This document shows, one piece after another, positions 53,709 through 62,143 of a DNA stretch of 64,000 nt. The number at the start of each line of letters is the position of its first letter. Within the stretch, counting starts at the first letter, position 1. The stretch spans positions 1 through 64,000 of the forward strand of contig JABAKE010000013.1 of assembly GCA_019779905.1 (NCBI GenBank), given 5' to 3'. The notes under the pieces are model-generated. The model had not been told where the DNA came from, made no database searches, and saw only the letters and a list, made by a program, of their open reading frames with translations. The stretch is from Modestobacter lapidis (lineage in GTDB: Bacteria > Actinomycetota > Actinomycetes > Mycobacteriales > Geodermatophilaceae). Both the position numbers and the translations under genes were made by a program.

Positions 53709-54926
53709 ATGGCAGCCGGCGCGGTCGACGTCCCCCTGGAGTACGTGCGGCTGGGGCTGCGGTTCGACCGGGTGGAGCCCGGCTTCGTCGACGCCTACAC
53801 CGGCGACCCGCGGCTGCGCGCGCAGGTGGCCGACGAGCCGGCGCCCACGCCGCAGGGGCTGCGGAACCAGGCCCGCGCCCTGCTCGCCGAGCTCGACGTC
53901 GCGGGGCTGCGCCGCGACCGGGCCGGCTACCTGCGCGGTCAGCTGACCGGGTTGGAGTGCACCGCCCGGAAGATGGCGGGGGAGCCGATCGGCTTCGTCG
54001 ACGAGGTGCGCGCCTACTTCCAGGTCGACGTCGCCCTCGGTGACCCGGGCGAGTACGCCGCCGCGCACGCCGAGCTGGAACGGCTGCTGCCGGGCAGCGG
54101 CACGCTCGCCGAGCGCTACGCCGTGCACCGCCGGCGCGAGGAGTGCCCGCCGGCCCGGCTGGAGGTCGCCGTGCACGCGCTGTCCTCGGCCCTGCGTGAC
54201 CGGGTCCGCGGCCGGTACGGGCTGCCCGAGGCCGAGACGGTGCGCTACGAGGTGGTCACCGACAAGCCGTGGTCGGGCTTCAACTACTACGAGGGCGGCT
54301 ACCGCTCCCGGGTGGCCATCAACGCCGACCTCCCGCACCGGCTGGGTCAGCTGCCGCACCTGGTCGCGCACGAGTCCTACCCCGGCCACCACACCGAGCA
54401 CTGCCGCAAGGAGCAGGGGCTCGTCGAGCGCGACCAGCACCTCGAGCACACCATCTTCCTGGTCAACACCCCCGAGTGCCTGATGGCCGAGGGGCTGGCC
54501 GACCTGGGCGTGGAGGTGGCCGTCGGCGACGGGTGGGGCGCGTGGTCGGCCGAGGTCCTCGCCGACCTGGGCCTGCACTTCGACGGCGCGCTGGCCGAGC
54601 GGGTGGCCGCCGTCGCGGCACCGCTCAACCGCGTGCGCCAGGACGCCGCGATCCTGCTGCACGACCGGCACGCCGATCCCGACGTCGTCATCGCCCACCT
54701 GCAGCGGTGGGGTCTGGTCAGCCACGACCGCGCCGTCCAGCAATTGCGCTTCCTCACCGACCCGTTGTGGCGGGCCTACATCTCCACCTACGTCGAGGGG
54801 TACCAGCTGCTGAGCCGCTGGCTCGCGGCCCGCCCGGTGGAGCAGCCGGTCGCCGACCGCTTCCTGCGGCTGCTGGACGAGCCGCTCACCCCGGCCGGCG
54901 TCACCGCCGAACTGACGGCGGCCTGA
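53709..54926 (+). CDS. DUF885-like zinc metallopeptidase
   Basis: 405 residues. HESYPGHHTEHC near residue 223 is the HExxH-type motif of DUF885/carboxypeptidase-like proteins, with a downstream acid in ECLMAEGLADLGVEV. Flanking motifs are SGFNYYEGGYRSRVAINADLP and YISTYVEGYQLL near 357. The chain is mostly helical and has no signal peptide, so a cytosolic peptidase is likely. The substrate is unknown. It is 81 bp after uppS, and its own -10-like element suggests separate transcription. Confidence 0.8.
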   Translation: MAAGAVDVPLEYVRLGLRFDRVEPGFVDAYTGDPRLRAQVADEPAPTPQGLRNQARALLAELDVAGLRRDRAGYLRGQLTGLECTARKMAGEPIGFVDEVRAYFQVDVALGDPGEYAAAHAELERLLPGSGTLAERYAVHRRREECPPARLEVAVHALSSALRDRVRGRYGLPEAETVRYEVVTDKPWSGFNYYEGGYRSRVAINADLPHRLGQLPHLVAHESYPGHHTEHCRKEQGLVERDQHLEHTIFLVNTPECLMAEGLADLGVEVAVGDGWGAWSAEVLADLGLHFDGALAERVAAVAAPLNRVRQDAAILLHDRHADPDVVIAHLQRWGLVSHDRAVQQLRFLTDPLWRAYISTYVEGYQLLSRWLAARPVEQPVADRFLRLLDEPLTPAGVTAELTAA

Positions 54927-54932
54927 GCCGGG

Positions 54933-55124
54933 GTGGTGCGGCCGACGGCGGGGCAACGACGGTTCCTCGGGCTCTGGACGGCGGGGTGGCTGGCCGTGCT
55001 GCTGCTGGCCGGCCTGCTGTGGGTGGGTGACCTGTCGCTGCAGTGGCCGGTGCTGCTCGCGCCGGTACTGGGGGCGCTGGTGAGCCTGCGCCACCGGGAC
55101 GACGGCGCGGCGCCCGGCCGCTGA
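54933..55124 (+). CDS. Small membrane protein, unknown
   Basis: 63 residues from GTG 54933, 6 bp after the peptidase gene. Two hydrophobic helices (about 12-30 and 36-52, FLGLWTAGWLAVLLLAGLLW and WPVLLAPVLGALVSL) with basic ends. No name can be given. Coding is plausible from position and composition but not proven. Confidence 0.5.
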   Translation: MVRPTAGQRRFLGLWTAGWLAVLLLAGLLWVGDLSLQWPVLLAPVLGALVSLRHRDDGAAPGR

Positions 55125-55273
55125 CCGTGGGCACGGGCGTGCTCGGCCGGGGGCTTCGGCGTCCGGCGCTTCCGGCAGGAATCCAGCTGAACGTGAGGTG
55201 TCCGCGAGGTCACCGTTGTCCCACGTGTCACCCGTTGGCGTGTTGTGGGGCTCCATTCGTCGGTACCGGCGCC

Positions 55274-55279
55274 TAGCGT
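55274..55279 (+). promoter_or_regulatory. -10 element TAGCGT in the phoH2 leader
   Basis: TAGCGT lies in the 308-bp gap before phoH2, about 150 nt upstream of its start. It would place transcription start near 55285, where a GTG opens an out-of-frame ORF (55285 to 55662), and gives phoH2 a leader that contains the small ORF at 55326. Confidence 0.4.
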
Positions 55280-55325
55280 CCGCGGTGGAGGACGGGTGCC
55301 ACCCCGTCGTCCACGGGAGGCCCGG

Positions 55326-55436
55326 ATGGTGCGACTGCGTACGTCGTCCAGAGGGGCCGCGTCCAGGCCCCTGCGCCGGGACCCGGCCACCTTCGAGCCG
55401 GGGCGCGTCCCGCGCCCCACGGGAGTCGACTCGTGA
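55326..55436 (+). CDS. Small ORF coupled to phoH2 (phoAT-like position)
   Basis: 36 residues ([10 protein letters not shown]... ending RPTGVDS) with a GGGAGG ribosome-binding site five bases upstream and a stop that overlaps the phoH2 GTG by 4 bp (GTGA). The peptide is basic (eight Arg) and has no recognised domain. In mycobacteria phoH2 is preceded by a small overlapping gene, phoAT, that acts with it as a toxin-antitoxin pair; the position here is the same, but sequence similarity cannot be judged from memory. Confidence 0.5.
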   Translation: MVRLRTSSRGAASRPLRRDPATFEPGRVPRPTGVDS

Positions 55437-56728
55437 ACAAGCGCCGCACGTTCGTCCTGGACACCTCCGTCCTGCTCTCCGACCCGGGTGCGCTGCTGCG
55501 CTTCGGCGGGCACGACGTGGTGCTGCCCCTGGTGGTCATCAGCGAACTGGAGGCCAAGCGCGACCACCCGGAGCTCGGCTGGTTCGCCCGGCAGACCCTG
55601 CGGGCGCTCGACGACCTGCGGGTCCAGCACGGCCGGCTCGACGCTCCCGTCCCGGTCGGTGACCAGGGCAGCACGCTGCACGTGGAGCTGAACCACAGCG
55701 ATCCGTCGGTGCTGCCGGTCGGTTTCCGCAACGACAGCAACGACAGCCGGATCATGGTGGTGGCGCTGAACCTCCGCAGCGAGGGCCGGGACGTCTGCCT
55801 GGTCACCAAGGACGTCCCGCTGCGGGTCAAGGCGGCGGCCATGGGCCTGGAGACCGACGAGTACCGGGCGCTGGGCGCCGTCGACGCCGGGTGGACCGGG
55901 ATGGGCGAGCTCGCGCTCGACGAGGCGGAGGTGAACGCTCTCTACGAGGCCGGGTCGCTGTTCGTGCCGGCCGCCGCGGAGCTGCCCACGCACACCGGGC
56001 TGGTGCTGCTGTCGCCCCGCGGATCGGCGTTGGGCCGGGTGACGCCGGACAAGCAGGTGAAGCTGGTGCGCGGTGACCGCGATGCCTTCGGGCTGCACGG
56101 CCGGTCGGCCGAGCAGCGGATCGCCCTGGACCTGCTGCTCGACCCCGAGATCGGCATCGTGTCGATGGGCGGTCGGGCCGGCACCGGCAAGTCGGCGCTG
56201 GCGCTGTGCGCGGGGCTGGAGTCGGTGCTGGAGCGGCGCGCGCACAAGAAGGTGGTCATCTTCCGGCCGCTGTACGCCGTCGGCGGCCAGGAGCTGGGGT
56301 ACCTGCCGGGCAGCGAGGGCGAGAAGATGGCGCCCTGGGCCCAGGCGGTCTTCGACACCCTGGGGGCGCTGGTCTCACCCGCTGTCCTCGACGAGGTCAT
56401 CGGCCGCGGGCTGATCGAGGTGCTGCCGCTGACCCACATCCGTGGCCGCTCGCTGCACGACTCGTTCGTCGTCGTCGACGAGGCGCAGTCCCTCGAGCGC
56501 GGCGTGCTGCTGACCGTGCTCTCCCGGCTGGGCACCAACTCCCGCGTCGTCCTCACCCACGACGTCGCCCAGCGCGACAACCTGCGGGTCGGCCGGCACG
56601 ACGGCGTCACCGCGGTGATCGAGGCCCTCAAGGGGCACCCGCTGTTCGCCCACGTGACCCTGACCCGCTCGGAGCGCTCGCCGATCGCCGCGCTGGTCAC
56701 CGAGATGCTGGAGGACCTCCCGCGCTGA
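55433..56728 (+). CDS. phoH2: PhoH2: PIN ribonuclease domain fused to PhoH ATPase
   Basis: 431 residues from GTG 55433. The N-terminal PIN domain (1-140) has the acidic residues of [38 protein letters not shown] and [11 protein letters not shown]. The C-terminal PhoH domain (about 210-425) has Walker [16 protein letters not shown] near 245, the [15 protein letters not shown] loop and Walker [12 protein letters not shown] near 345. PhoH2 proteins are RNA helicases and ribonucleases that cleave structured mRNA. The small coupled ORF upstream suggests toxin-antitoxin control. Confidence 0.95.
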   Translation: MNKRRTFVLDTSVLLSDPGALLRFGGHDVVLPLVVISELEAKRDHPELGWFARQTLRALDDLRVQHGRLDAPVPVGDQGSTLHVELNHSDPSVLPVGFRNDSNDSRIMVVALNLRSEGRDVCLVTKDVPLRVKAAAMGLETDEYRALGAVDAGWTGMGELALDEAEVNALYEAGSLFVPAAAELPTHTGLVLLSPRGSALGRVTPDKQVKLVRGDRDAFGLHGRSAEQRIALDLLLDPEIGIVSMGGRAGTGKSALALCAGLESVLERRAHKKVVIFRPLYAVGGQELGYLPGSEGEKMAPWAQAVFDTLGALVSPAVLDEVIGRGLIEVLPLTHIRGRSLHDSFVVVDEAQSLERGVLLTVLSRLGTNSRVVLTHDVAQRDNLRVGRHDGVTAVIEALKGHPLFAHVTLTRSERSPIAALVTEMLEDLPR

Positions 56729-56745
56729 TCGGCCGGCCCTCGCCG

Positions 56746-56784
56746 GCTCCTGCGGTGTTGCAACTGCTCCTGCGGTGTTGCAAC
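56746..56784. repeat. Two tandem copies of a 19-nt repeat after phoH2
   Basis: GCTCCTGCGGTGTTGCAAC occurs at 56746-56764 and 56766-56784, one base apart, then GCCGCAAGAAG. It lies between the convergent phoH2 and small membrane gene, so it may form alternative hairpins with the following GCCGCAAG segments. Confidence 0.7.
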
Positions 56785-56826
56785 GCCGCAAGAAGGGGAG
56801 CGAAGCCGCAAGAGCCGGCGGGGCGG

Positions 56827-57063
56827 TCAGGAGGTGGGAGGTTCGCTCGCGGGCGGGGTCCGGGTGGACGTCGTCGAGCGGGCCGGGGTGCGGGGCACGG
56901 TGGCGAAGCGCATCAGGGCCACCGCGGCCCAGCCGGCCCCCAGGCACCACACCACGCGCAGCACGACGTCGTCGGGGGCGAGGTCGCCGCGCAGGCCGAG
57001 GAGCAGCACCGGGATGGCGAGCACGAAGCCGGTGATGAGCACGTCGCCGCGCAACGGGCTCAC
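56827..57063 (-). CDS. Small membrane protein at the end of the flagellar operon
   Basis: 78 residues from GTG 57061-57063 (GGGAGG five bases upstream). Two helices (about 8-24 and 32-48, VLITGFVLAIPVLLLGL and VVLRVVWCLGAGWAAVAL) and a Thr/Pro-rich tail. The start is 49 bp beyond the flhF-like stop on the same strand, so it is probably co-transcribed. No flagellar role is known; I do not recognise a family. Confidence 0.6.
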   Translation of the reverse strand: MSPLRGDVLITGFVLAIPVLLLGLRGDLAPDDVVLRVVWCLGAGWAAVALMRFATVPRTPARSTTSTRTPPASEPPTS

Positions 57064-57112
57064 CGGTCCTCCCTGCGCCGGCCGGTCGGCCGCACCCGGC
57101 CGGCCGCCGGGG

Positions 57113-59842
57113 TCACATGTCCTCCAGCCGCTCACACAGCAGGGAGGCCCAGCGGTGCGCGGTCGCCCGTGCCCCGTCGATCCGCGCGACCGGAGCGGTC
57201 AGGTGGCTGAGCACGGCGGCGGGGTCGGCGGTCGCCTCGGTCTCCTGGACGACGACGGCGTCCAGCCGGGGCAGCGCGTCGAGCCACGGAACGACGTCCT
57301 CCAGCTTGCGGGTGGCGTCGACGACACCCCAGACGGCGTCCGGCGCCCAGATGGCGAGCATGTGCGCCAGCCAGTTGCCGCCGCCGGTCCGCAGCGGGGC
57401 GTCGACGGCGACGATGGTCACCGTGCCGGCCCGCTCACTGATCCGGTGCCGTTCGGTGGCGGTCTCCAGCGTGGTGATCCGGCTGTGCTCGGGAACCAGG
57501 GAGGCGGCGTCGCCGGGGGTGGCCCACTGCACCGCGGCCGGGTCGAGCCGCACCGAGACGGCCAACGACCGGGCGGCGGCCAGCGTCTCGGGGCCGGGGC
57601 CGACCACGAGCAGCACCGAACCCGGCTCGGCCGGCACGTCGGGGACCGGGGCGAGCCGGTCGCTGAGGGTGCGGGTGAGCGCCGCGTACAGACCACGGGT
57701 GGCCGCGTCGCCGGCGAACCCCGGGGAGATGAGGAACTCGGGGACGCCCAGCGCGAGCAACTGGACGACGAGCTCCTCACCGGAGCTCACCCCGTAGGGA
57801 GCCAGCTCGCCGGAGGAGGACGGGATCGGCACCAGCCGGGTGACCGTGGCCAGCCGGGGCCCGACCTCGGCAGCGGCCAGGGGAACCTGGCGGGGCGCGA
57901 CCTCGAGCGCGGTGCGCTCAGCGCCCTCGAGCCGGTCCGGCACCGCGGGACGGCCGGAGATCGCCGGCCGGCTGGCCGTGCTGGGGCCGGAGGCCAGCGG
58001 ACGGCGGGCGGGCGGGACCGCGGGGCGACCCTTGAGCAGCGGCGGGAGACCGCCGATCGAGGGCATCCGCTGCGGGGGCAGCAGCGACAGCGGGGGCAGG
58101 ATCGTGGTGGCGTCCATCGACAGCGGAGCGGGGTCGCTGGCCGTGCGCGCCATGGCCGGCCAGGCGGCCATCGACGGGGTCATCACCAGCGGCTCGCGGT
58201 GCGCGAGGACCTCGTGGCGCTGCATGTCCACGACGACGTCCCGGCGGAGCTCGTGCACCCGGGCCTCCTGCACCCGGACGTCGTCGGCCCAGTCGGCCGC
58301 CCAGTCGTCCGCGGTCCGGTCGCCGGCCAGCTCGGCCAGCTCCTCGTCCAGGGGGTCGGGGGTCAGCGCGGCCAGGTTCTCCGCGGCGGTCCCGACGGGA
58401 ACCGGCACGGGCCGCAGCGTCCCGGGTAGCGGGGCGTGGTCGGGGCGGACGGCGGCCATCTCGCTCGTGGCCGGGTGGCTCGTGACCGGCTGGCTCGTGG
58501 CCGTGGGCTCGGGGAAGCGGTGCCGGCCGCGGGACGACGACTCGTCGAGCTCCACCGCCGCGGCGGTGGCGGCCTCGCCGGAGAGGACGCGCTCGAGCAC
58601 CCCTTCGAGCAGGCGCTCCATGTCGCGGTCCGTGGACCCGGCCGAGCGCAGCACGGACTGCAGCGCCGACTGGAGGGCGGCGCGCTGGTCCAGGGACTGC
58701 GGGGCGTCGGCTGCAGCCGACGCGGCCGCGGCAACGTCGGGGAGTGCGGCGGCGGGCTGCGCCGGTGCGCCGGGGGCGGCCCCCGGCGCCGCGGGAGCAG
58801 GCGCCGTGACCGGCGCCGGGGGAGCGGACGCCGCCACCGGTGCCGGCGTGGCGGCCGGGACAGCGGCCACCGGCGCCGGGACGGCCTCCTCGGTCTCGTC
58901 GATCCACTCCTCGGCCCGTACCCGGAAGACCGGCTCCTCGACCGGCTCGAAGCCGAGGCCGTCGGAGCCGAGGTCGTCAGCGGTGCGGTGATCGGCAGCG
59001 CGCTCGTCGGCAGCGGAGCGTTCGACGGCGTCAGCGTCGGCGTCGGCGTCGGTGACGGCGGCGGTGACGGCGACGGAGACCGAACGGTCGGCGACCATCC
59101 GGGCGAGGGCGGCGGTGAACGGCGAGGGGCCGGCCGGTTCGGGCTCGGCCGCCGGCTCGGGAGCGGTCTCGACGAACCGGTCGAGGGTCGGCCGGTGACG
59201 GGAAGGGGTGAACGGCGTGGCGGCCGGGGCGGCGGCCGCGGCCTGCACGGCGGCCGCGAAGGAGCCCCGGGCGAGGCCGGCGACCGGGGCGCTGTCCCGG
59301 GGGGCCGCACCGCCCCGCGGTGCCGCGGTGGAGCCGATCGGGGCCGCGGCCGGGCCGGTGGTCCGGGCCGGCGCGGAAGCGCGGAGACCCCCGGCCGGTG
59401 TCTCGGGAGCCGGCGCCGTGCGTGGGCGCCGCTGGGCGACGACGTCCTCGATGGCCGGGCCCCGGGCCACTCCGGCGGCCGAGTAGAGGCCGATCGGCAG
59501 CTGACCCGACGACGGTCCGAGCAGGTCGGCCAGCTCGGACATCCGGTCGTCGACCGACTCGGCCGGGCGGGCGCGGGGCGCCCGGCGGGGCGCCCCGTCG
59601 GAGCGGGATCCGGTGCCGGGGTCGGCCCGGTCGTCCGGCCTGCGGGCGGACCCGCCGCCGGCCGGGGCGCTGCGCGCGCTCAGGTCGACCTCGGCGACGT
59701 AGCGCTCGGCGGCGAAGAACCCGAGCACCCCGCCGGAACGGATGCGACGGACGCCGACGATCTTCGCCGACGGCCCGTACTCCTCGCGGGCGGCGGCGAT
59801 GGCCTCCTCGCGCGTGGCTGCCTCAACGGATTGCGACGGCAC
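57113..59842 (-). CDS. FlhF-like flagellar protein with long Ala/Pro linker and degenerate GTPase domain
   Basis: 909 residues from GTG 59840-59842, overlapping flhA by 20 bp. The N-terminus (1-55, REEAIAAAREEYGPSAKIVGVRRIRSGGVLGFF) has the FlhF B-domain pattern. About 600 residues of Ala/Pro/Asp linker follow. The C-terminal 180 residues have the NG-domain topology (VLLVVGPGPETLAAARSLA, TVTIVAVDAPLRTGG, WGVVDATRKLEDVVPWLDAL). The P-loop GxxxxGKT is absent (GPGPETLA), so GTP binding is doubtful. Usual FlhF is 400-500 residues. The call rests on position between flhA and the operon end and on the N-terminal pattern. Confidence 0.65.
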   Translation of the reverse strand: MPSQSVEAATREEAIAAAREEYGPSAKIVGVRRIRSGGVLGFFAAERYVAEVDLSARSAPAGGGSARRPDDRADPGTGSRSDGAPRRAPRARPAESVDDRMSELADLLGPSSGQLPIGLYSAAGVARGPAIEDVVAQRRPRTAPAPETPAGGLRASAPARTTGPAAAPIGSTAAPRGGAAPRDSAPVAGLARGSFAAAVQAAAAAPAATPFTPSRHRPTLDRFVETAPEPAAEPEPAGPSPFTAALARMVADRSVSVAVTAAVTDADADADAVERSAADERAADHRTADDLGSDGLGFEPVEEPVFRVRAEEWIDETEEAVPAPVAAVPAATPAPVAASAPPAPVTAPAPAAPGAAPGAPAQPAAALPDVAAAASAAADAPQSLDQRAALQSALQSVLRSAGSTDRDMERLLEGVLERVLSGEAATAAAVELDESSSRGRHRFPEPTATSQPVTSHPATSEMAAVRPDHAPLPGTLRPVPVPVGTAAENLAALTPDPLDEELAELAGDRTADDWAADWADDVRVQEARVHELRRDVVVDMQRHEVLAHREPLVMTPSMAAWPAMARTASDPAPLSMDATTILPPLSLLPPQRMPSIGGLPPLLKGRPAVPPARRPLASGPSTASRPAISGRPAVPDRLEGAERTALEVAPRQVPLAAAEVGPRLATVTRLVPIPSSSGELAPYGVSSGEELVVQLLALGVPEFLISPGFAGDAATRGLYAALTRTLSDRLAPVPDVPAEPGSVLLVVGPGPETLAAARSLAVSVRLDPAAVQWATPGDAASLVPEHSRITTLETATERHRISERAGTVTIVAVDAPLRTGGGNWLAHMLAIWAPDAVWGVVDATRKLEDVVPWLDALPRLDAVVVQETEATADPAAVLSHLTAPVARIDGARATAHRWASLLCERLEDM

Positions 59843-61868
59843 CGCTCACCACTCCCAGGGATTCGATCTGGGCCGTGCGGGACACCTCGTTGTAGGAGAT
59901 GACCGACAGCCGGGGAAGGACCTGGCGGACCAGGCGGGACAGGGCGGCGCGCACCTGCGGCGAACACACCAGGACAGGGGACAGGTTCACGCGCTCTGCC
60001 TCCTCGAGCAGTTCGGTGCAGCCGCGGACCAGCACGTCCACGGTGTGCCCGTCCAGGGCGAGGACCTGGCCGTCGGCGCCCTGGCGGATCGACTCGAGCA
60101 GCCGCTGCTCGAAGCCGGGCTCGAGGGTGATGACGTGCAGCCGCTCGTCGGGGGTGACGTAGGGGTGGCTGATCGCCGCGCCGAGGGCGTTGCGCACGGC
60201 TTCCACCAGCCCGTCGAGGTCGGTGGAGGTCTTGGCCCGCAAGGAGAGCGCCTCGAAGATCCGGACCAGGTCGCGGATCGAGACGTCCTCGTCGAGCAGG
60301 GCGGCCAGCACCCGCTGGATCTCACCGGTGGTGAGCAGTGTCGGGGTGAGCTCCTCGACCACGACCGGGTGCGAGCGGCGGACCATCTCGATCAGCAGCC
60401 GGACGTCCTCCCGCCCGAGCAGCGACGAGGCGTTCTGCCGGACCACCTCGGCCAGGTGCGTGGTGATCACCGAGGAGCGGTCGACCACCGTGGCGCCGGC
60501 CATCTCGGCCTGACGCTGCAGCTCGGCGGGGACCCACTTGGCGGGCAGCCCGAACACCGGCTCGCGGGTGGCCTTGCCGGGCAGCCCGTCGAGGTGGTCG
60601 CCGATGGCCAGCACCGTGCCGGCGGGGGAGATGCCCTTCGCGGCCGGGACACCGTTGAGCCAGATGACGTACTCCGACGAGGGCAGGTCCAGGTTGTCCC
60701 GGGTGCGGACCAGCGGGATGACCAGGCCGGTGTCCATGGCCACCTTGCGGCGCAGCGCCTTGACCCGGTCGAGCAGGTCGCCGCCGCGGGCGGTGTCGAC
60801 GAGCTCGACGAGGTCGAAGGCCACCTCGAGCTCCAGCGGGTCGACCCGCATCCGCTCGGCGATGGACTCGGGGGAGTCGGGTTGGGCCTCGGCGTCCGGT
60901 CCGATCGCGGCCTGCTCGTCGTCGTCGTCGGTCTCGACCACCTCGGTCACCCGGCTGGCGGCGAACAGGAAGAGGCTGCCGACGATGAGGAAGGGCAGCT
61001 TGGGCAGGCCGGGGATGAGGCACAGGGCGATGGCGGCGCCGCCGGCGACCCGCAGCGGCTGCTTGCTGCGGCCCAGCTGCTTGATCAGGTCCTGGCCCAT
61101 GTCGCCGTCGGAGGCCGACCGGGTCACGATCAGGCCGGTGGCCGTGGAGATCAGCAGGGCGGGGATCTGCGAGACCAGGCCGTCGCCGACGGTCAGCAGC
61201 GAGTACGTGGAGACGGCCTCGCCCGGCGCCAAGCCACGCTGCATGATCCCGATGGCGAAGCCGCCGATCAGGTTGATCAGCGTAACGATGATGCCGGCGA
61301 TGGCGTCGCCCTTGACGAACTTGCTGGCGCCGTCCATCGAGCCGTAGAAGTCGGCCTCGGAGGTGACCTCCTGGCGCCGCTTGCGGGCCTGCTTCTCGTT
61401 GATCAGCCCGGCATTGAGGTCGGCGTCGATGGCCATCTGCTTGCCGGGCATCGCGTCGAGGGTGAATCGGGCGCCGACCTCGGCCACGCGCCCGGCACCG
61501 TTGGTGATGACGACGAACTGGATGATCGTGAGGATCACGAAGATCACCAGGCCGACGACCAGTGAGCCACCGATGACGAAGTGGCCGAAGGCCTCGATGA
61601 CCTTGCCGGCGTAACCGTCGGTGAGCACCAGCCGGGTCGAGGACACGTTGAGCGCGAGGCGCATCAGCGTGGCGACGAGCACCAGGGCCGGGAAGACGGC
61701 GAAGTCCAGGGGCCGCTTGATCTGCATCGCCACCAGCAGGATCAGCAGCGACATCGTGATGTTCAGGCCGAGCAGCAGGTCCAGCAGCGCGGCCGGCAGC
61801 GGCACGACCAGCATCAGGACGATGGAGACGACTCCGATGGGGACGGCGGCCTTGCCCAGGTTCCGCAT
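59823..61868 (-). CDS. flhA: Flagellar biosynthesis protein FlhA
   Basis: 681 residues, GGAGGA before ATG 61868 (a longer in-frame ATG at 61889 is less likely). The FHIPEP family features are clear: eight helices in the first 340 residues, DLLLGLNITMSLLILLVAM, PALVLVATLMRLALNVSSTRLVL, the loop ARFTLDAMPGKQMAIDADLNAGLI and GDGLVSQIPALLISTATG. A soluble C-terminal domain (about 350-681) acts as export gate docking site for substrates and chaperones. It forms the nonameric gate of the flagellar type III apparatus with FlhB. It is followed by the flhF-like gene. Confidence 0.96.
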   Translation of the reverse strand: MRNLGKAAVPIGVVSIVLMLVVPLPAALLDLLLGLNITMSLLILLVAMQIKRPLDFAVFPALVLVATLMRLALNVSSTRLVLTDGYAGKVIEAFGHFVIGGSLVVGLVIFVILTIIQFVVITNGAGRVAEVGARFTLDAMPGKQMAIDADLNAGLINEKQARKRRQEVTSEADFYGSMDGASKFVKGDAIAGIIVTLINLIGGFAIGIMQRGLAPGEAVSTYSLLTVGDGLVSQIPALLISTATGLIVTRSASDGDMGQDLIKQLGRSKQPLRVAGGAAIALCLIPGLPKLPFLIVGSLFLFAASRVTEVVETDDDDEQAAIGPDAEAQPDSPESIAERMRVDPLELEVAFDLVELVDTARGGDLLDRVKALRRKVAMDTGLVIPLVRTRDNLDLPSSEYVIWLNGVPAAKGISPAGTVLAIGDHLDGLPGKATREPVFGLPAKWVPAELQRQAEMAGATVVDRSSVITTHLAEVVRQNASSLLGREDVRLLIEMVRRSHPVVVEELTPTLLTTGEIQRVLAALLDEDVSIRDLVRIFEALSLRAKTSTDLDGLVEAVRNALGAAISHPYVTPDERLHVITLEPGFEQRLLESIRQGADGQVLALDGHTVDVLVRGCTELLEEAERVNLSPVLVCSPQVRAALSRLVRQVLPRLSVISYNEVSRTAQIESLGVVSGAVAIR

Positions 61869-62066
61869 CCGGTCCTCCTCTCCTCGCACCCGACGCCCGC
61901 GGTCCGCAGGCTGCCCGTGGGGAGCGGTGTGCTCCTCTCAGCCGTTCTCGGCAGTCGGTGAGGACGGCGGTACCGGAGCGGAAGGGGCGGGCGCCCCGCG
62001 AGTCACACGCGCTCCGCGCGTTCACCGAAGATCCCGCGGCCCTCCTGCAGGGGCCCGCCGCGAGGG

Positions 62067-62123
62067 GAAGGACCCGCTCCTCCCCGACCCTCGCGAGCTC
62101 GGGCCGGGTCCCGGGAGCGGGCC
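62067..62123. repeat. Intergenic hairpin element, copy 5
   Basis: Begins GAAGGACCCGCTCC and ends GGGAGCGGGCC; the inner part reads CCCTCGCGAGCTCGGG. The CGCTCC/GGAGCG stem differs from other copies on both arms, keeping pairing. It lies in the 275-bp flhB-flhA gap 20 bp past the flhB stop, so it could terminate or attenuate flhA. Nothing else is recognised in that gap. Confidence 0.8.
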
Positions 62124-62143
62124 GGGGGCAGCAGGGTCCGCTT

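Noticed and set aside
58436-59902. A 488-codon plus-strand frame opposite the flhF-like gene
   Set aside because: Composition is Gly/Arg-dominated with no recognisable motif; it mirrors the Ala/Pro linker of the FlhF-like protein.
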